Shown: piece after piece, positions 11,879 through 22,573 of the stretch | Layout of the letters: every line of letters starts with the position of its first letter | Numbering within the stretch: position 1 is the stretch's first letter | Notes under the pieces: generated by a model | Databases searched by the model: none | The model's input: only the letters and a program-made list of their open reading frames with translations | What the model was told of the DNA's origin: nothing | Origin: Bathynomus jamesi | Lineage: Eukaryota; Arthropoda; Malacostraca; Isopoda; Cirolanidae | Direction of reading: 5' to 3' | Length of the DNA: 64,000 bases | Assembly: GCA_023014485.1 (NCBI GenBank) | Contig: JAJOZX010008814.1 | Span: forward strand, 1 to 64,000 | Made by a program: the position numbers and the translations under genes

Positions 11879-12160
11879 TAGATAAATAAAAGGTAGGAGG
11901 ATATCAGAATTTTCTTAAATTGATATTATTAATTTAATGTATTCTAAGATCAGGACCTAAACAGAAAAAATATAAGAATATCTACCTTCCATGGATATTT
12001 TTTAGACATTGTTAAAATGGTGTGATTGTATTCTGTACGTAAGAATGATATTGAGGAAAAGTTAAGCTATTGAAATTTAAAACATCTAAAATTATATACG
12101 TCAAGTGTCTTTAATTGTGACCATGAGTTGCTAATTTAGTTGAATTTGAGCAATCCTTAC

Positions 12161-12317
12161 CTTTCCAATTCTTTTTCCATGCATAATCTCTCGGATGTAG
12201 ATGCTCCCTCATCCACAGATGCTGAGAAAGACTGTTCAAAATTCTTTTTCAAAGTATACACACACTTGTCGTATTTGTCTGATGCTTTTTTAGATATCCT
12301 GTCAGTGTTCATACCAT
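12161..12317 (-). pseudogene. family A exon 2
   Basis: An acceptor (TTTCAG) and a donor (AAAG followed by GTAAGG) bound a 157-bp block. It reads DRISKKASDKYDKCVYTLKK, then NFEQSFSASVDEG and RLCMEKELER. The charged, helical composition fits the linker between the N-terminal zinc region and the core. The join to the next block is in the wrong phase for a simple splice, so either the border or the sequence has changed. Confidence 0.55.
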
Positions 12318-12615
12318 CTGAAATTAGGCATCATCCAAAATTTAGAATTACTCTAAGTTACAGCAACAAATTTTCATAATTTAATAACTAATCAGAATTC
12401 ATTTATTGTACATAACTATTTTTTTGCAATTCCTTAAATTGTTAAAGAATGTTATGTTTACAAGTTTGATAAAACTGCATTATTTTGATTGCCTATGAAA
12501 CAATGTATACACAACGATAAAGAGTTTAGACGATTTTTAAAAATCATATAATGCATTTTCTGATAACTATACTTTTCAAAAATAAGTCCCCAATTATAAT
12601 TCATACACTACTAAC

Positions 12616-12853
12616 GGAATTTTATTGGCGAAATCTTCATTTCTTCAAGAATGTTCTTGGTTTGTTCTCTACAGATTTCAATATCACTGATCTCACCAGG
12701 ATTGTCAGTTTGCAAATGTGTACTTCCTGGACTGCTTTGAAATGAAGAGGTACTTGTAGATGACTCAGTTTCAAAAACATCATTAAATAATTTATCAGGT
12801 TCTTCAAGTTCATTTAATCTTACAGACCAGTTTGTACAAACTTTCCAATTAAG
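12616..12853 (-). pseudogene. family A exon 1 (N-terminal region)
   Basis: The minus strand reads WKVCTNWSVRLNELEEPDKL, then FNDVFETESSTSTSSFQ and ICREQTKNILEEMKISPIKF, up to a GTTAGT donor. The last block matches [11 protein letters not shown] of the other family A copy at about 43,750, which ties the two together. A Cys pair expected here (LCSNCYT in the other copy) is partly lost (VCTNWS). No start codon is recognisable, so the true first exon edge is unknown. Confidence 0.5.
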
Positions 12854-12859
12854 GAGTTT

Positions 12860-13600
12860 TGTTGTTTAAATTACTCTACTAATAACACCAAAAATTCTAT
12901 AACAAGGTAGGAAGCTAACGATATTTTCCATTATTTAGCGCGTTATCCGCCAAATGATTATAATAGATATTCATCAAGTAGCGCAGTGGTTCTTAACCAC
13001 ACATTAGGTCGCCAAGCCATTTTGATTGGGTCATTAAATTGTCATTTATCATTTAACATATGTTAGCCCTAACCATTTTACTATTAATTATGTATAGTAT
13101 CTATTACAAGTAAACTTTTTGAAGGCATGGGTCGCGACACCAAGAAGGGGTTGCGAATGAATACCAGATAAGTTCCAATTGGCTTCTGAAAAAAATACAA
13201 TATCATGAGAAAATAGGCAGAATGGAATGGAAAGATAAGATGCAATTTGAAGAAAAAAGAATTTGATTTTCCACAGAGAAAGGGAAACCGAATTATAAAA
13301 CAGTATGAATTGTGGATTCATTTACTTCACCTTTATTATTAATTATTAAACTATAGTATATTTGCATAAAAACGCTAATATTAAGTACTGAGAACACCAG
13401 ATTTCGGTGATGTGTGTATTTCACCCATCGGACCAATCAGGGTGAGTCTTACGTCCGGGTTAGGTTACACTAGGTTAGATTGACGTTTTAGGTTGGTTAA
13501 TTATTTCCCACATGACCCAACTCTGGCCCAATCAGGTTTCCAAAACACTGGTACCCTAAACTTAATATTTACCCATAAAAATAGTATTTTCAAATTTTTT
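12860..13600. repeat. dispersed repeat R1, copy 1
   Basis: This stretch recurs at 14,185-14,860 in the same orientation. Shared blocks in order: TTTAGCGCGTTATC near the start, ACACCAAGAAGGGGTTGCGA, CCATCGGACCAATCA and the ATTTCCCACATGACC block. No coding content was recognised. Copy identity is perhaps 80% by eye. Confidence 0.7.
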
Positions 13601-13624
13601 AGAAGCAGTTCTAAATTAATGCAC

Positions 13625-13650
13625 ACGCGCGCGCGCGCGCACACACACGC
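13625..13650. repeat. CG/CA alternating tract
   Basis: A short run of alternating CG and CA dinucleotides, purine-pyrimidine alternating, follows repeat R1 copy 1. Confidence 0.8.
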
Positions 13651-13954
13651 ACATTTGCGCATCTCTGCATAAGTGAGGTATCAGCTTTTTTTTAAATCCA
13701 TTTCTAAAAAATTAATTAAACGAATTTAATTTAAATTAACCTCACCTTAGTGATATCGAACCGACAAGGACGTGATAAGTGTTTCGGACGCATTTGAAGG
13801 TCGGAAGGCGTTTTCTGTTAAGTCATTAAATAGAGAGGTACTAGCTAATCTAGCCTAACCTATCCTAACCAAACTTTAACTAACCTAACCTAATTAGGAC
13901 CAACACATTTTTTCCCCAAAATAAAAATATTTCTAGATATAATTTTTAGATATA

Positions 13955-14165
13955 AAAGAGAGAGTAATGGACCTAACACTGATCCCTGTGGTACCCCACT
14001 TTTCACTTTCTGCCACCCAGATTCATGACCATTTAGAATTACTCTGTTTTCTGTCTTTTAACCATGTTTCTACCCAATTTATAACTGACCCTGATATCCC
14101 ATGAGCTTTTAATTTATATAGAAGTCTCCTATGTAGAACCTTGTCAAATACTCTATACCCAATGA
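13955..14165 (-). pseudogene. non-LTR reverse transcriptase fragment (motifs A-B)
   Basis: On the minus strand the segment reads RVFDKVLHRRLLYKLKAHGI, SGSVINWVETWLKDRKQRVI, then LNGHESGWQKVKSGVPQGSV followed by LGPLL. This is the FDKV.H..L...L to SGVPQGSVLGPLLF stretch of CR1/Jockey-group reverse transcriptases. One frame change lies near KDRKQ. Both sides end abruptly in AT-rich sequence between the two copies of repeat R1. Confidence 0.75.
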
Positions 14166-14184
14166 AAAATTACCCTATTTGTTG

Positions 14185-14860
14185 TTTAAATTACCCTACA
14201 ATAATTACACCAAAGAATATATATAAATAAAAAGACAGGAAACTAACGACATTTTCTATCATTTAGCGCGTTATCCCGCCAAATGAATATTACAGATACT
14301 CATCACCTAGCGTATAAAGACAGTGATTGAAGAACGAGTTTCCTGTATTCCAGGTGCGAGTATTATTCTTCGTACTATAGAGCAATGTTTCTCAAACTAT
14401 GGATCAGGACACTAAGAAGGGGTTGCGAGTGAGTACCAGAGAAGTCCCAACTGGCTTCTGAAGAAAAAATACAATATCGTGAGAAAATAAGGAACTAGAT
14501 AAGACAAGCTAGAATGGAGTCGCAATTTGAAAAGAAAAAAATAGTAGTTCGCTAACTGCCATAGAGAATGGGAATCTGGATTATAAAACAGTATGAATTA
14601 TGAATGTATTTACTTCACTTTTTGAAATAGATATTTGCATAAAAGGGGCAAATATTAAGTATTGAAAACGCCAGATTTCGGTGATATGCGCATTTCACCC
14701 ATCGGACCAATCAAGGAGAGTGTTACGTCCGGGTTACGTTATACTGTACTATGTTTGGTTGAAGTTTTGGGTTGGTTGGTTATTTCCCACATGACCTAAC
14801 TTTTGGCCACTCAGGGTTCCAAAATACTTGTGTCATCCATACCTAATGTTCACCCCAAAA
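14185..14860. repeat. dispersed repeat R1, copy 2
   Basis: Second copy of the repeat at 12,860-13,600, in direct orientation. It carries the same landmark blocks (TTTAGCGCGTTATCCCGCC, CACTAAGAAGGGGTTGCGAG, CCCATCGGACCAATCAAGG). The reverse transcriptase fragment lies between the copies. Confidence 0.7.
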
Positions 14861-15283
14861 ATGTATTTGTTAAACCCCAGCAGTCGAGCCAGTGTCAGCA
14901 TTTAATTCATATCTCTGGTGTAAAACTGAATGAAGTTGCGAATCAGTTCGATATGCTGAGGTTAAACAGAGCAGCAAGCTTCTCATACCACAGAAGAGGT
15001 GCAGCTCGTCTCAAACAATCGGTTAATTTCTGGGAACATATTGCAGTGCATTTTCAGGAATATGCAACGCAGCGTTTATCCTTTTCCTACGAAAGAACGA
15101 GAATCAATTCCAGCTCCTCCTCTCAATTTAGATGGGTCATACATGTTGGAGCTCAGTTTATGGGAAAACTCACCATTATCATAGTAGTTTTGTAAAGAAA
15201 CTTACGCCACATTGAATGAATTGCGCTTGGGAATTAAAACTACATTAATTTATAATGTACGAATGCTTTTTCTACCATTGCGT
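14861..15283. other. open frame without recognisable family
   Basis: A 130-residue plus-strand open frame (14,803-15,195) crosses the end of repeat R1 and is rich in Ser and Arg. I see no conserved motif and think it is chance. Nothing else is visible. Confidence 0.4.
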
Positions 15284-15378
15284 GCTATATGTACAGAGGC
15301 AGGACTTATGTCACTTCGGAAGCGGAGGATGAAGGTGACGAACGAAGACTTCAAGAAGTCAAAACAGAACGCCAGAAG
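15284..15378 (+). pseudogene. 26S proteasome ATPase Rpt2 (PSMC1) C-terminal fragment
   Basis: The frame reads [20 protein letters not shown] and then [12 protein letters not shown]. This is nearly identical to the highly conserved helical C-terminal segment of proteasome regulatory ATPase Rpt2 (AAA+ ring subunit of the 19S particle). Homology starts abruptly after a pyrimidine-rich stretch ending CATTG and stops at AGAAG followed by GTCTTT, which could be old splice borders. No ATPase domain and no C-terminal HbYX-like end are present nearby. It is most likely a duplicated exon relic; a functional exon of a gene lying mostly elsewhere is less likely. Confidence 0.7.
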
Positions 15379-15832
15379 GTCTTTATTTATAATAATTAGA
15401 ACTCTAATCGTTCACTTTAGCGTTAAATTATTCTATATCGGAACTCGTGTATCCCGTGTGAATACCGATTATTGTAATAATTATATTCCTTCTGTATTCA
15501 ATAAATTATTTAAAATCCTCTAGCAAATAATTACATGCAGTACTTGGGAAGAAGGATTGTTTCCGTAATAATTACACATTACTCCAAAACGTTTATTAAC
15601 AAAATAAGACTTATTATTTTCATAAACACTTGCTATTGTTAATAAAATTTTAAAGGTTTCACAAATGCTTCTGGTACCACAACACCGTCTGAATGAGGCA
15701 GTCTACTTCTACGTCCACTTTGCGTAATGGATGACAGTCGTCATAAACGTAAGTTCTGCAGAAAAAATATATTAATCAACTATTAAATTTAGTTTCGTAA
15801 CCTGGTTCAAGTTCCGTGCGTTGCTCTCTTTT
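15379..15832. other. no gene recognised
   Basis: The sequence is AT-rich and noncoding, with no repeat I can assign. Confidence 0.5.
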
Positions 15833-15940
15833 TACACGAAGGTCAAGCTGGTAGCCCGACCTCTAGGCTTGGCCTGATGGAGGAGCGAGTTGCTTTCTTG
15901 CGATCTCCATCGAACATAGCCAGGCAAACTATTTTAACAT
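15833..15940 (-). mobile_element. LINE-A 3'-end fragment
   Basis: The plus-strand text CACGAAGGTCAAGCTGG, then CTTGGCCTG and GTTGCTTTCTTG, matches the 3' end of LINE-A copy 2 at 38,750-38,830 (CACGAAGGTCAAGCTTG, GTTGGCCTGG, TTGGTTTCTTG) with many substitutions. It is an old, very short 3' fragment. Confidence 0.6.
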
Positions 15941-16091
15941 TGCGTGAAAACCGCAAGTGACCACAATTCAACAGTGTTCCTACATGGCAAACGGAAAAGC
16001 AGTTCTACTTGTCCTCTACTCTCTCTACCTCTGCCTTCATGTGTGCCAATTTTTTTTTTTTTTCCTTCTTTAATTTACCGCCGATTCGTAC

Positions 16092-17185
16092 CTAGGGAAA
16101 GTGGTACATATCTCGGCGAGACAGTGAATGGGTGATGTCACCGAGTTGGGGATGGTAGACTAGGGGAGTAAGGTTCAGTTGCTGGATAGGGGGCAGGAGG
16201 GGTATGGCCTTAGATATGATGAAGCAGATGTGAATGAGTGAGGAAAAGGAAAATAGCTTCCGCTGAAAAGTGGGGGCCTTCGGCGAGTATGGATTGTAGA
16301 CGCTCGGGTATGGAAATTTTGGACAAGAGAGGGAAACACCTGCGACGAAGAGCGGACAGGTTTGGGCATTCGACAGATGTACAACAGTGATAGGGGTATG
16401 ACAGGTGGGGCAGAGCAGGGCTGGCGATTTAGTCATACGGTGACCATGTGTAATGCGTGTGTTTCCTAGGCGGAGGGGCTAAAATAATTTTTTTATAGCG
16501 GGACCGGTGGAATGAGGAGGCCCAGTATCCTAATTGCGGTTTGATCTTGTGGAGTTTGTTGTATGTGGCCTGGTCCCATTCCCGTTGCCAGATGGAGCGG
16601 AGAGTCGGGAAGAAGTCGGAGAAAGGGAGGGGCCGGGGGGAGGCCGGTAGTAAGCAGGCCGTCTTTGCCGTGCGGTCCGCCTCCTCGTTATCCTGGATGC
16701 CGACATGTGCCGGGACCCAGCACATGTATCGGAAGGTTGTTAAAAAGTGGAAGGTTTGCTGGATGGTACAGACGAGCGGGTGAGGGGAGTTAAATCTTTC
16801 TAGGGAGAGAAGTGCACTTTGGGAATCTGAATAAATGACAAAGGAGCTGGTAGACTGGGTGCGCACAAATGTCGACGGCCTCCACAATCACGAAGAGTTC
16901 TGCTGAGAAAACGGAGGCCTCGTGGGGCAGGCTGACGCCTCGAAAAAGCAGCTGGGCCAGTATCACTGCTGAGGTGGCCGCACCAGTCTCCGAGCGGGAA
17001 CCATCTGTATAAATGGGGACTGTGTCCGGGTGTTGGGTTGCGTGTTCTCGGAAGAGTGACTTGTATACCGTAGCGATCGTGGTAGTTTTTGGTAGGGCAC
17101 ACAGGTCCCTGCAAAACTTGATAGGGGTGAGGAACCAGGAAGGGTAGATGTTGTATGAAATGGGGATAACTGAGGGGGCAGGCAT
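16092..17185 (-). pseudogene. LINE-C RNase H domain and Cys-rich C-terminus
   Basis: The first RNase H part reads [20 protein letters not shown] and FSAELFVIVEAVDI, giving the catalytic Asp and Glu. In another frame it continues [15 protein letters not shown] and [20 protein letters not shown], giving the second Asp and the His/Asp block. Downstream, [18 protein letters not shown] and [15 protein letters not shown] form the Cys/His tail typical of such LINEs. At least two frame shifts separate these pieces. Confidence 0.8.
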
Positions 17186-17252
17186 GTTGCAAAGGTCAAG
17201 GAAAAAGCGGATCGCTTCAGTGAAGTGTCAGCCGCGTCCCTGGGGTGGGAGT

Positions 17253-18455
17253 TCAGAAATCGGGTACCGGATCCAAGATACGGAGGCAGGCGTTGGAGGC
17301 TGAACCGTATACTACACTGCCATAGTCCAGCTTCGACTGCACCATGGAAGTGTAAAGGCGAAGGAGAGAGCGTCGGTCTGCGCCCCATGTGGTGTGGGAG
17401 AGGTGATCTAGGAGAACGAGGGAACGTTGGAGGGATTGTTCAGGTGTTTGAGATGGGGAACCCAGTTGAGCCGTCGGTCCAGAGTGAGTCATGCCCAGGA
17501 ATCGCGTGGAGGGTACCACCTCAAGAGGATTGCCGTATAACGCGACAGAGGGGACAGGAAGGGTTGAGGGTCTTCTGCTGAAGAGCATACACTTGGTCTT
17601 AGGGGTTGAGAGGGCGGAACCCCACCGACGTCGCCCACCTTTCCACCCGGTAGATGGAGCGCTGAATTTGCCGTTGAACGACGGACGGTTCCCGTCCTAC
17701 AAAGTAGATCGCAAGGTCATCCGCTTAGATGGAAGAACGGATGGTGGGAGGAAGGCATTTTGAGACTGTGTTCATAATTATGGAAAAGCATTGAACACCG
17801 AGGATGCTTCCCTGTGGGACCCCGTCTTCCTGCACGAAGGTGTCTGAGAGGATTGAGCCCACCCGAACTTTAAAGGTTCGGGAGGAAAGGAAGCCCCTGA
17901 TAAAGGTCGGCAGGGCTCCGACGAGACCCAGATTTTGGAGCTGACTAAGGATTATTGTCCGACGGGTGGTGTCGTAGGCCTTCTGTATGTAAAAAAAAAA
18001 ATGATAGGACGAACTGTCCACTGTCGAAGGCATTCTGTATGTCTCGGCTAAGGAGCAGGAGGGGATCATTGGTAGAGCAAAATTGTCTGAAGCCAGACTG
18101 GATAGCCGGGAAGGAATCACTATTTTCAAGGAAGAAGGATAGTCGCGTAGCGACCATTTTTTTGAAGACTTTGCAGGCACAACACGTTAGGCGATTGGTC
18201 TGTAGTTTGTGGGATCGAGGGAAATCTTTGCTGGGTTTGGGGATAGGGATTACGTGGGCCTCGCTCCACCGGGAGGGGAACGTGCCTTCTATCCATATGC
18301 AGTTGTATAGGTCTAGTAGGGAAATTTGTAAGGTAGGGTGGATGTGTTGGATCATGCCGTACGGGATACCGTCCGGGCGGGGCAAGGGAATCGTCGAGAG
18401 GCCAGTGCAGCCTGTACTTCAGGTGTGGTGGTGGTGACGCAGGACACAAAGGCAC
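17253..18455 (-). pseudogene. LINE-C reverse transcriptase
   Basis: Pieces in several frames give, in order, PLDDSLAPPGRYPVRHDPTH (shifted), GIPYGMIQHIHPTL, AHVIPIPKPSKDFPRS, IQSGFRQFCSTNDPLL, FIQKAYDTT-like motif A, VPQGSILGVQCFSIIMNTVS and ADDLAIYF. Next come STRFLGMTHSG and LRLYTSMVQSKLDYGSVVYG. The residue before the catalytic ADD is a TAA stop where Tyr is expected. A short A/T run near 17,990-18,001 also breaks the frame. Confidence 0.8.
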
Positions 18456-18652
18456 GCCAAGAAGTTCGGCGCGCTTTCCTCATTGTACGGCGGGTGATGG
18501 CCCTGGCCCGCTACATCTCCATGCGATGGATGGGGAGTTGCGTACGGTAGAAGCGTCGAGTAGCCTTCTTCTTGGCGCGTATAGCCTCCGTGCACTCTGG
18601 GGTCCACCAAGGTACCTGTCGGATGCGGGGGTAGGCGGAGGATCGTGGGATG

Positions 18653-19339
18653 TTAGTGCACGCAGCTGCTACAACGATTGACTCGAAGTATGCGATGCCC
18701 TCGTCGAGGATGGGAAGTGGGCAGTCGTGAGGGTTGTATATGTATTGTCGTGGAAACGGCCTGGTCGGGCCAATTTAGCGTGAATTGAACAGGGAAATGG
18801 TCACTTCCATAGTCCTCTTGAAGGACTTGCCATGTGAAATCTAGGAGGGCATCGGTCGAGACGAAGGATAAGTCTATACAGGATGGAGTGCAGTTGGTGG
18901 CATGGCAGAATGTAGGAGACCCATCATTGAGGCACATGAAGGAGAGCTCGGTCATGATAGCAATCAGGGTCGGGGCCATATAAGTGGCGTGCGTGTCTCC
19001 CCACAAGGGGTGGCGACTACTGAAATCGCCCAGTAATAGAACGGGTTGTACCACCTCCACCAGGTCATCGCGGGAGACTTGAGTGTGTGGAGGGAGGTAT
19101 ATTGAACAGACGGTGTACTGTCTATCCAGGGAAAGCCGGGTAGCAATCACCTGTAACGGGGATCGGATTGAGAGATTGTGGAAGGGGACTGCGTGGTGTA
19201 CGAGAATGGCAGCTCCCCTTCGAGTGCAGGTAGGAGACGGGGTGGTGATATAGGAATATCCAGTAGGGCAGGGCATGGGCCTGGTCTCCAGGATTAGCTC
19301 CTGGAGACAGACACACACCGGACGGGAAGTGGCAATCAA
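18653..19339 (-). pseudogene. LINE-C AP-type endonuclease
   Basis: The open frame of 228 residues reads VCVCLQELILETRPMP (catalytic Glu of the QE motif), RGAAILVHHAVPF, VCSIYLPPH, LLLGDFSSRHPLWG (the GDFN.H..WG block), TPSCIDLSFVSTDALL (ID..F) and YGSDHFPVQFTLN (the terminal SDH). This is the full set of landmarks of the exonuclease-endonuclease-phosphatase fold that nicks target DNA for LINE insertion. Only the first strands are missing before the first Met; upstream sequence continues in another frame. Confidence 0.85.
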
Positions 19340-19632
19340 GGAATTAAGACCTTCGTAGTTCGCGAATATTCCTCTGCAGTTCCAATATACTATTGTAGTT
19401 TTCGGGGGTCCATTATTCGATGATGGGGGATGGGTAAATGTGTAGGTGCTAGGGGGTTGTGGTGTGAAGGGAGATCTGGGGTTCGCGAAGGCGAAGGATG
19501 GGTCAGGAGCATGGCTGGCTATCTGCCGTTCACCAGAGAAGGAATCGGTCGACCAGTCGACCTCAGTGGAGATTGCGGGGTCGAGTCGGTCGGGCGAGAC
19601 CGGAGGCGTGTATCACGGCAGCTAGGAGAACG

Positions 19633-21656
19633 TCATGGGCTCAGAGGGTGAGAAGTTTCTTGCTGGGTTTCTGTGTTCGGGCCAGGAAGGGGCGCTTTAT
19701 TTTCCAAAGTGGCATGTCCCAGCCTGTCTGGGGTCTCACGGCGGACTCTGGGTGGCGATACGGGGTACCAGAAGGAGCGGGCAGGTGGGAGGGAGGACGT
19801 GCTCAGGGTGGCTAATAGGGAGGGTGGATAATAGGGAGGGGGCCTGGGGGTAGGTACTGTGGAGGTGGAAGGAGATGAACCAGTGTTTTCTCGTGGAGGG
19901 GTGGAAAAAATGACACCAGGAGGCAAGGGCAGATCCATAAGACTCATGGGCGCGGCCGAGCTCCCCTTAGCCACACCATGTAGTTGCGCCAGGGCCGCAT
20001 CCACTGGATCCTCGGAGGAGAGGATGTTGTCCAGATTGGATCTCGTCGTGGAAGGCGAGTCAAGTAACTCGGCTACTATTGTCAGAGTCTGTGGGGGTAA
20101 ATTGGAGGGACTTCTGCGGTGGGGTGATATGGTCCTCGTAGACAAAGTGGGAAGTGTGAGGGTCCGAACCGTCTTCCTAGGTCTGAGGGAAGAGGGAGAG
20201 GCATGTTGAAAGGCCGGAGGGTCTAGCGACTTGCTCCGGCGTCTTCGCCTCGTCGGCTTGCTCCGGGCGTTAGGGTCGGGTGTGTGCAGAGAGTGCTGGG
20301 AGGGCAGGGTTTTGAGGTGGACGGGGCCTGGGTGTCCTGGTCCCAGATTCCTCAGGAATCTGTGGCAGGTGAGGTGCGTGAAGCGTGAAGAGGAGGGAGG
20401 GTGAGGGGACACAAGGTCGTCGGGTCCAGCGAGGACTCCCTTTGGGAAGGATGGGGAGCAGTGGTCGAGGAGGGTTTGAGCGGACAGAGCCGAGGGCAGC
20501 GGCGTAAGATACCCCCGGCCTCACCTCCTGACTCCGCACCTTGTCTCGCGCCTCTCGGACGCTAAGGAAGTCCGCTACCTGCAGGCCTCGGACCTCCTCC
20601 TTGAACTTGAAGAAAAGGCATTCGCGGGATGAAGAGGGGTGTGCGCCTTCGCAATTGAAGCATTTGGGTGTGTTGGGGCACTTCTCTGAGTGAGCGATTT
20701 GTCCGCAACGAACACAGTTGGTGCGGTTGTCGGCAAACTGAGCTGACGTGTCCGAACTTGTTATATGGGCGGACAGTGAACTCGTATGACGTGCGGTCTC
20801 CCATACCCGATACAATACAGTCAGGAGAGGACTAAAGTATTGAAGGTAAGAAGTAGGCGCGGGGTGGCGGAGGGGGTGCCTTCCTGTCGGGATGTGAAGC
20901 AATGGATCTTAGTGACACCCTGGGGTGCGAGATCCTCCAGGAGCTTATTCAATGTGATCGATAATAGGCGGGTGGGGTAAATAGTGCCCTGACTCTGGTT
21001 CAGGCGAGGGTGTGGGGAGACGGACACCGATCATCCAAGGACCTCAGTGAGGGAGAGTAGGGCTTTCGTCTCTGCGGCTGAACGTGATTTTATGAGGAGG
21101 GAGCCATCCTTCTGTGGTCGCACATCATAGCGGCTAGAGTTGTTGCGGACTCGGATCGCCTGAAACGTCCGTTCAGAGTTGGTCGGAAGAGACACAGAGG
21201 TAGGCTGGATCACTAGGAATTTGTGGATACTTGGAAGGGATAGGGAGGCTGTAGAATCAAAGTGGACTGAGATATCCAACGGTCGATAGGAAGGACGTGA
21301 ATGCCGACTTCCCCGTCCGCCGCGGGGCTCTCCGTGCGGAGGCGGGCATACAGGATGAGCAAGAAGCCGGGTTTTGGAGGCAAGCCTTGGGTGGAACTTG
21401 ACTTGCCCGAAGGCGGCTGAGGTGGGCTGGGGCGAGACCCTTGCTCCAGAGGGTGTATGTCCAAGGGCATGTTCAAGGTACAGGCTGGGGTCGGTAACGG
21501 AAGAGGAGAGTGCAAGTGTTCCGCTGCTGGAGGAGGGGCGACCTCCTCAAGACGTGGTCTTCCAGTGGTAGAGGACTCGGGGGGCCTGGTTGCCCACCAC
21601 CCGAGTTCTAGGACAAGTAATAATAGTTCCCATATGTTATTAATGTTGTAGAACAC
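19633..21656 (-). pseudogene. LINE-C ORF1 (gag-like, CCHC zinc knuckles)
   Basis: The N-terminal piece (21,656-21,213) is Pro/Ser-rich. The next piece (21,279-21,031) has PTNSERTFQAIRVRNNSSRY and then GSLLIKSRSAAETKALLSLT. A piece near 20,720-20,600 has NCVRCGQIAHSEKC and CFNCEGAHPSSSREC, two CCHC-type knuckles. A Pro/Arg-rich tail reaches 19,633. The order of RNA-binding-like domain, knuckles and basic tail is usual for the nucleic-acid chaperone of RNase H-bearing LINEs. Frame shifts divide it into at least four pieces. Confidence 0.75.
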
Positions 21657-21968
21657 GGACCCAGTGGGGGCGAGAAACTGCCTAGCGGTGAGAAAGGGAG
21701 GCCGAGCGCAAACCGCAGGGGGCGGGGTACCTCGTCCTCAAGGGGGACACCGTCGGTTTAAAAACGGGGCCTCGTGATGCGAAAGTTTTCCCCCAAACGG
21801 CGAAAAAACCCCAGGCCCCCAATCCCACCGGCCCGGACACCCAACCATCCAACACAGTGACGCCCTAAGGACGCCACCTCCGTAGGACAGCACTGGAGAC
21901 CTGTACTGGGAGCCAAAGTCTTTAGTGGCTCTTAGCCCGGTCTCCCCAGTAGCCTGTCCGGCATGGGT

Positions 21969-22505
21969 TGTGGAGACTGACATTTGTTTGATGCAGACTC
22001 TCTATTTACAGAAGCAAGATGAATGAAGAAAGCAAATTGGCACCCAGGAAAAGGTGCCCAGAAGAAAGATGAAAACAATGCCCAGAGAGAATATGGGCTT
22101 TAAACACCCTCTATGTTAGAAGAAGTCTCATCAGTCCTTAATGTGTTCCATTTTTTCTTTTTGCAGATAAATTAATGTCCCTAGAGTGAGCTAGCCCTTG
22201 AGGTTGAAATATTATAAAAGCATAATTATAAGAAGAATAACACACAGTGAGAGATTAAAAGTGAATGATAAAACTCGCAATGGACACGTAATGAAGTGAT
22301 AGAATAGAAGTGATTTGGAATAAAACAAAAGAAAAAGGGAAAACCATTGTATAAAGGATCACCGGGGTACCCCTACGGTGAAGACCAGAAAGAGAAGAAA
22401 GAAGAAAAGAAGAGAAGAAGAAAGAGAACATCAGCATCCGACGCCTATTCAAGAGAAGGTAATTAAATCAGGACTTTCCTTTATCTATTTCTAATCGATC
22501 CAACA
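21969..22505 (+). repeat. Copia 5' LTR
   Basis: Begins TGTGGAGACTGACATTTG and ends GATCCAACA just before the primer-binding site. It is near-identical to the 3' LTR apart from point changes and a 16-17 bp insertion carried by the other copy. Confidence 0.92.
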
Positions 22506-22507
22506 TC

Positions 22508-22519
22508 TGGTAGCAGAGC
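22508..22519 (+). promoter_or_regulatory. primer-binding site, initiator-Met tRNA half-molecule type
   Basis: TGGTAGCAGAGC lies 2 nt after the 5' LTR. This is the usual copia primer site, complementary to an internal part of initiator methionine tRNA. Confidence 0.8.
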
Positions 22520-22573
22520 GTGGTTCTCTAAAGGAATTTCCCTTGTTCAAAGTTCAAGCAACTTTCTGTCGAG

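Larger units (their letters stand above)
10010..12853 (-). mobile_element. family A copy 1: intron-bearing unclassified DNA-transposase-like gene
   Basis: Three exon-like blocks on the minus strand (12,853-12,616; 12,317-12,161; 11,878-10,010) form one protein-coding unit. The second block has AG/GT borders, the first has a good GTTAGT donor, and the third has a TAG acceptor. I recognise the protein type from its conserved blocks as a dispersed, transposon-borne family in arthropods and other invertebrates, but I know no accepted name for it. The same N- and C-terminal blocks occur inside a TIR-bounded element at 42,508-44,427, which argues that this is a DNA transposon. No TIRs were found around this copy. 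Confidence 0.6.
16050..21968 (-). mobile_element. LINE-C copy 1: APE/RT/RNase H non-LTR retrotransposon
   Basis: Read on the minus strand, the order is a gag-like ORF1 with CCHC knuckles (about 21,656-19,633), an AP endonuclease (19,339-18,653), a reverse transcriptase (18,455-17,253) and RNase H (17,030-16,600). A Cys-rich tail and a poly-A tail follow (T-run at 16,050-16,064 on the plus strand). This domain order with RNase H fits the I-group (I/LOA/Outcast-like) of LINEs. The GC-rich composition is unlike its surroundings. A Copia element splits its 5' region, which resumes at 27,371. Many frame shifts and stops make it inactive. Confidence 0.85.

Noticed and set aside
13835..13900. CCTAACC-rich stretch as interstitial telomere repeat
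   Set aside because: Only a few degenerate CCTAAC copies. Similar TTAGGTTAGG-like phrases occur inside the Merlin-like elements and the R1 repeats, so no telomeric array is supported.
14803..15195. 130-residue plus-strand open frame
   Set aside because: It starts inside repeat R1 and has no recognisable domain; an overlapping frame of similar length suggests chance openness.
17955..18437. Long plus-strand open frames at 16,541-21,651, such as 160 residues at 17,955
   Set aside because: They are antisense shadows of the GC-rich LINE-C coding strand, without motifs of their own.
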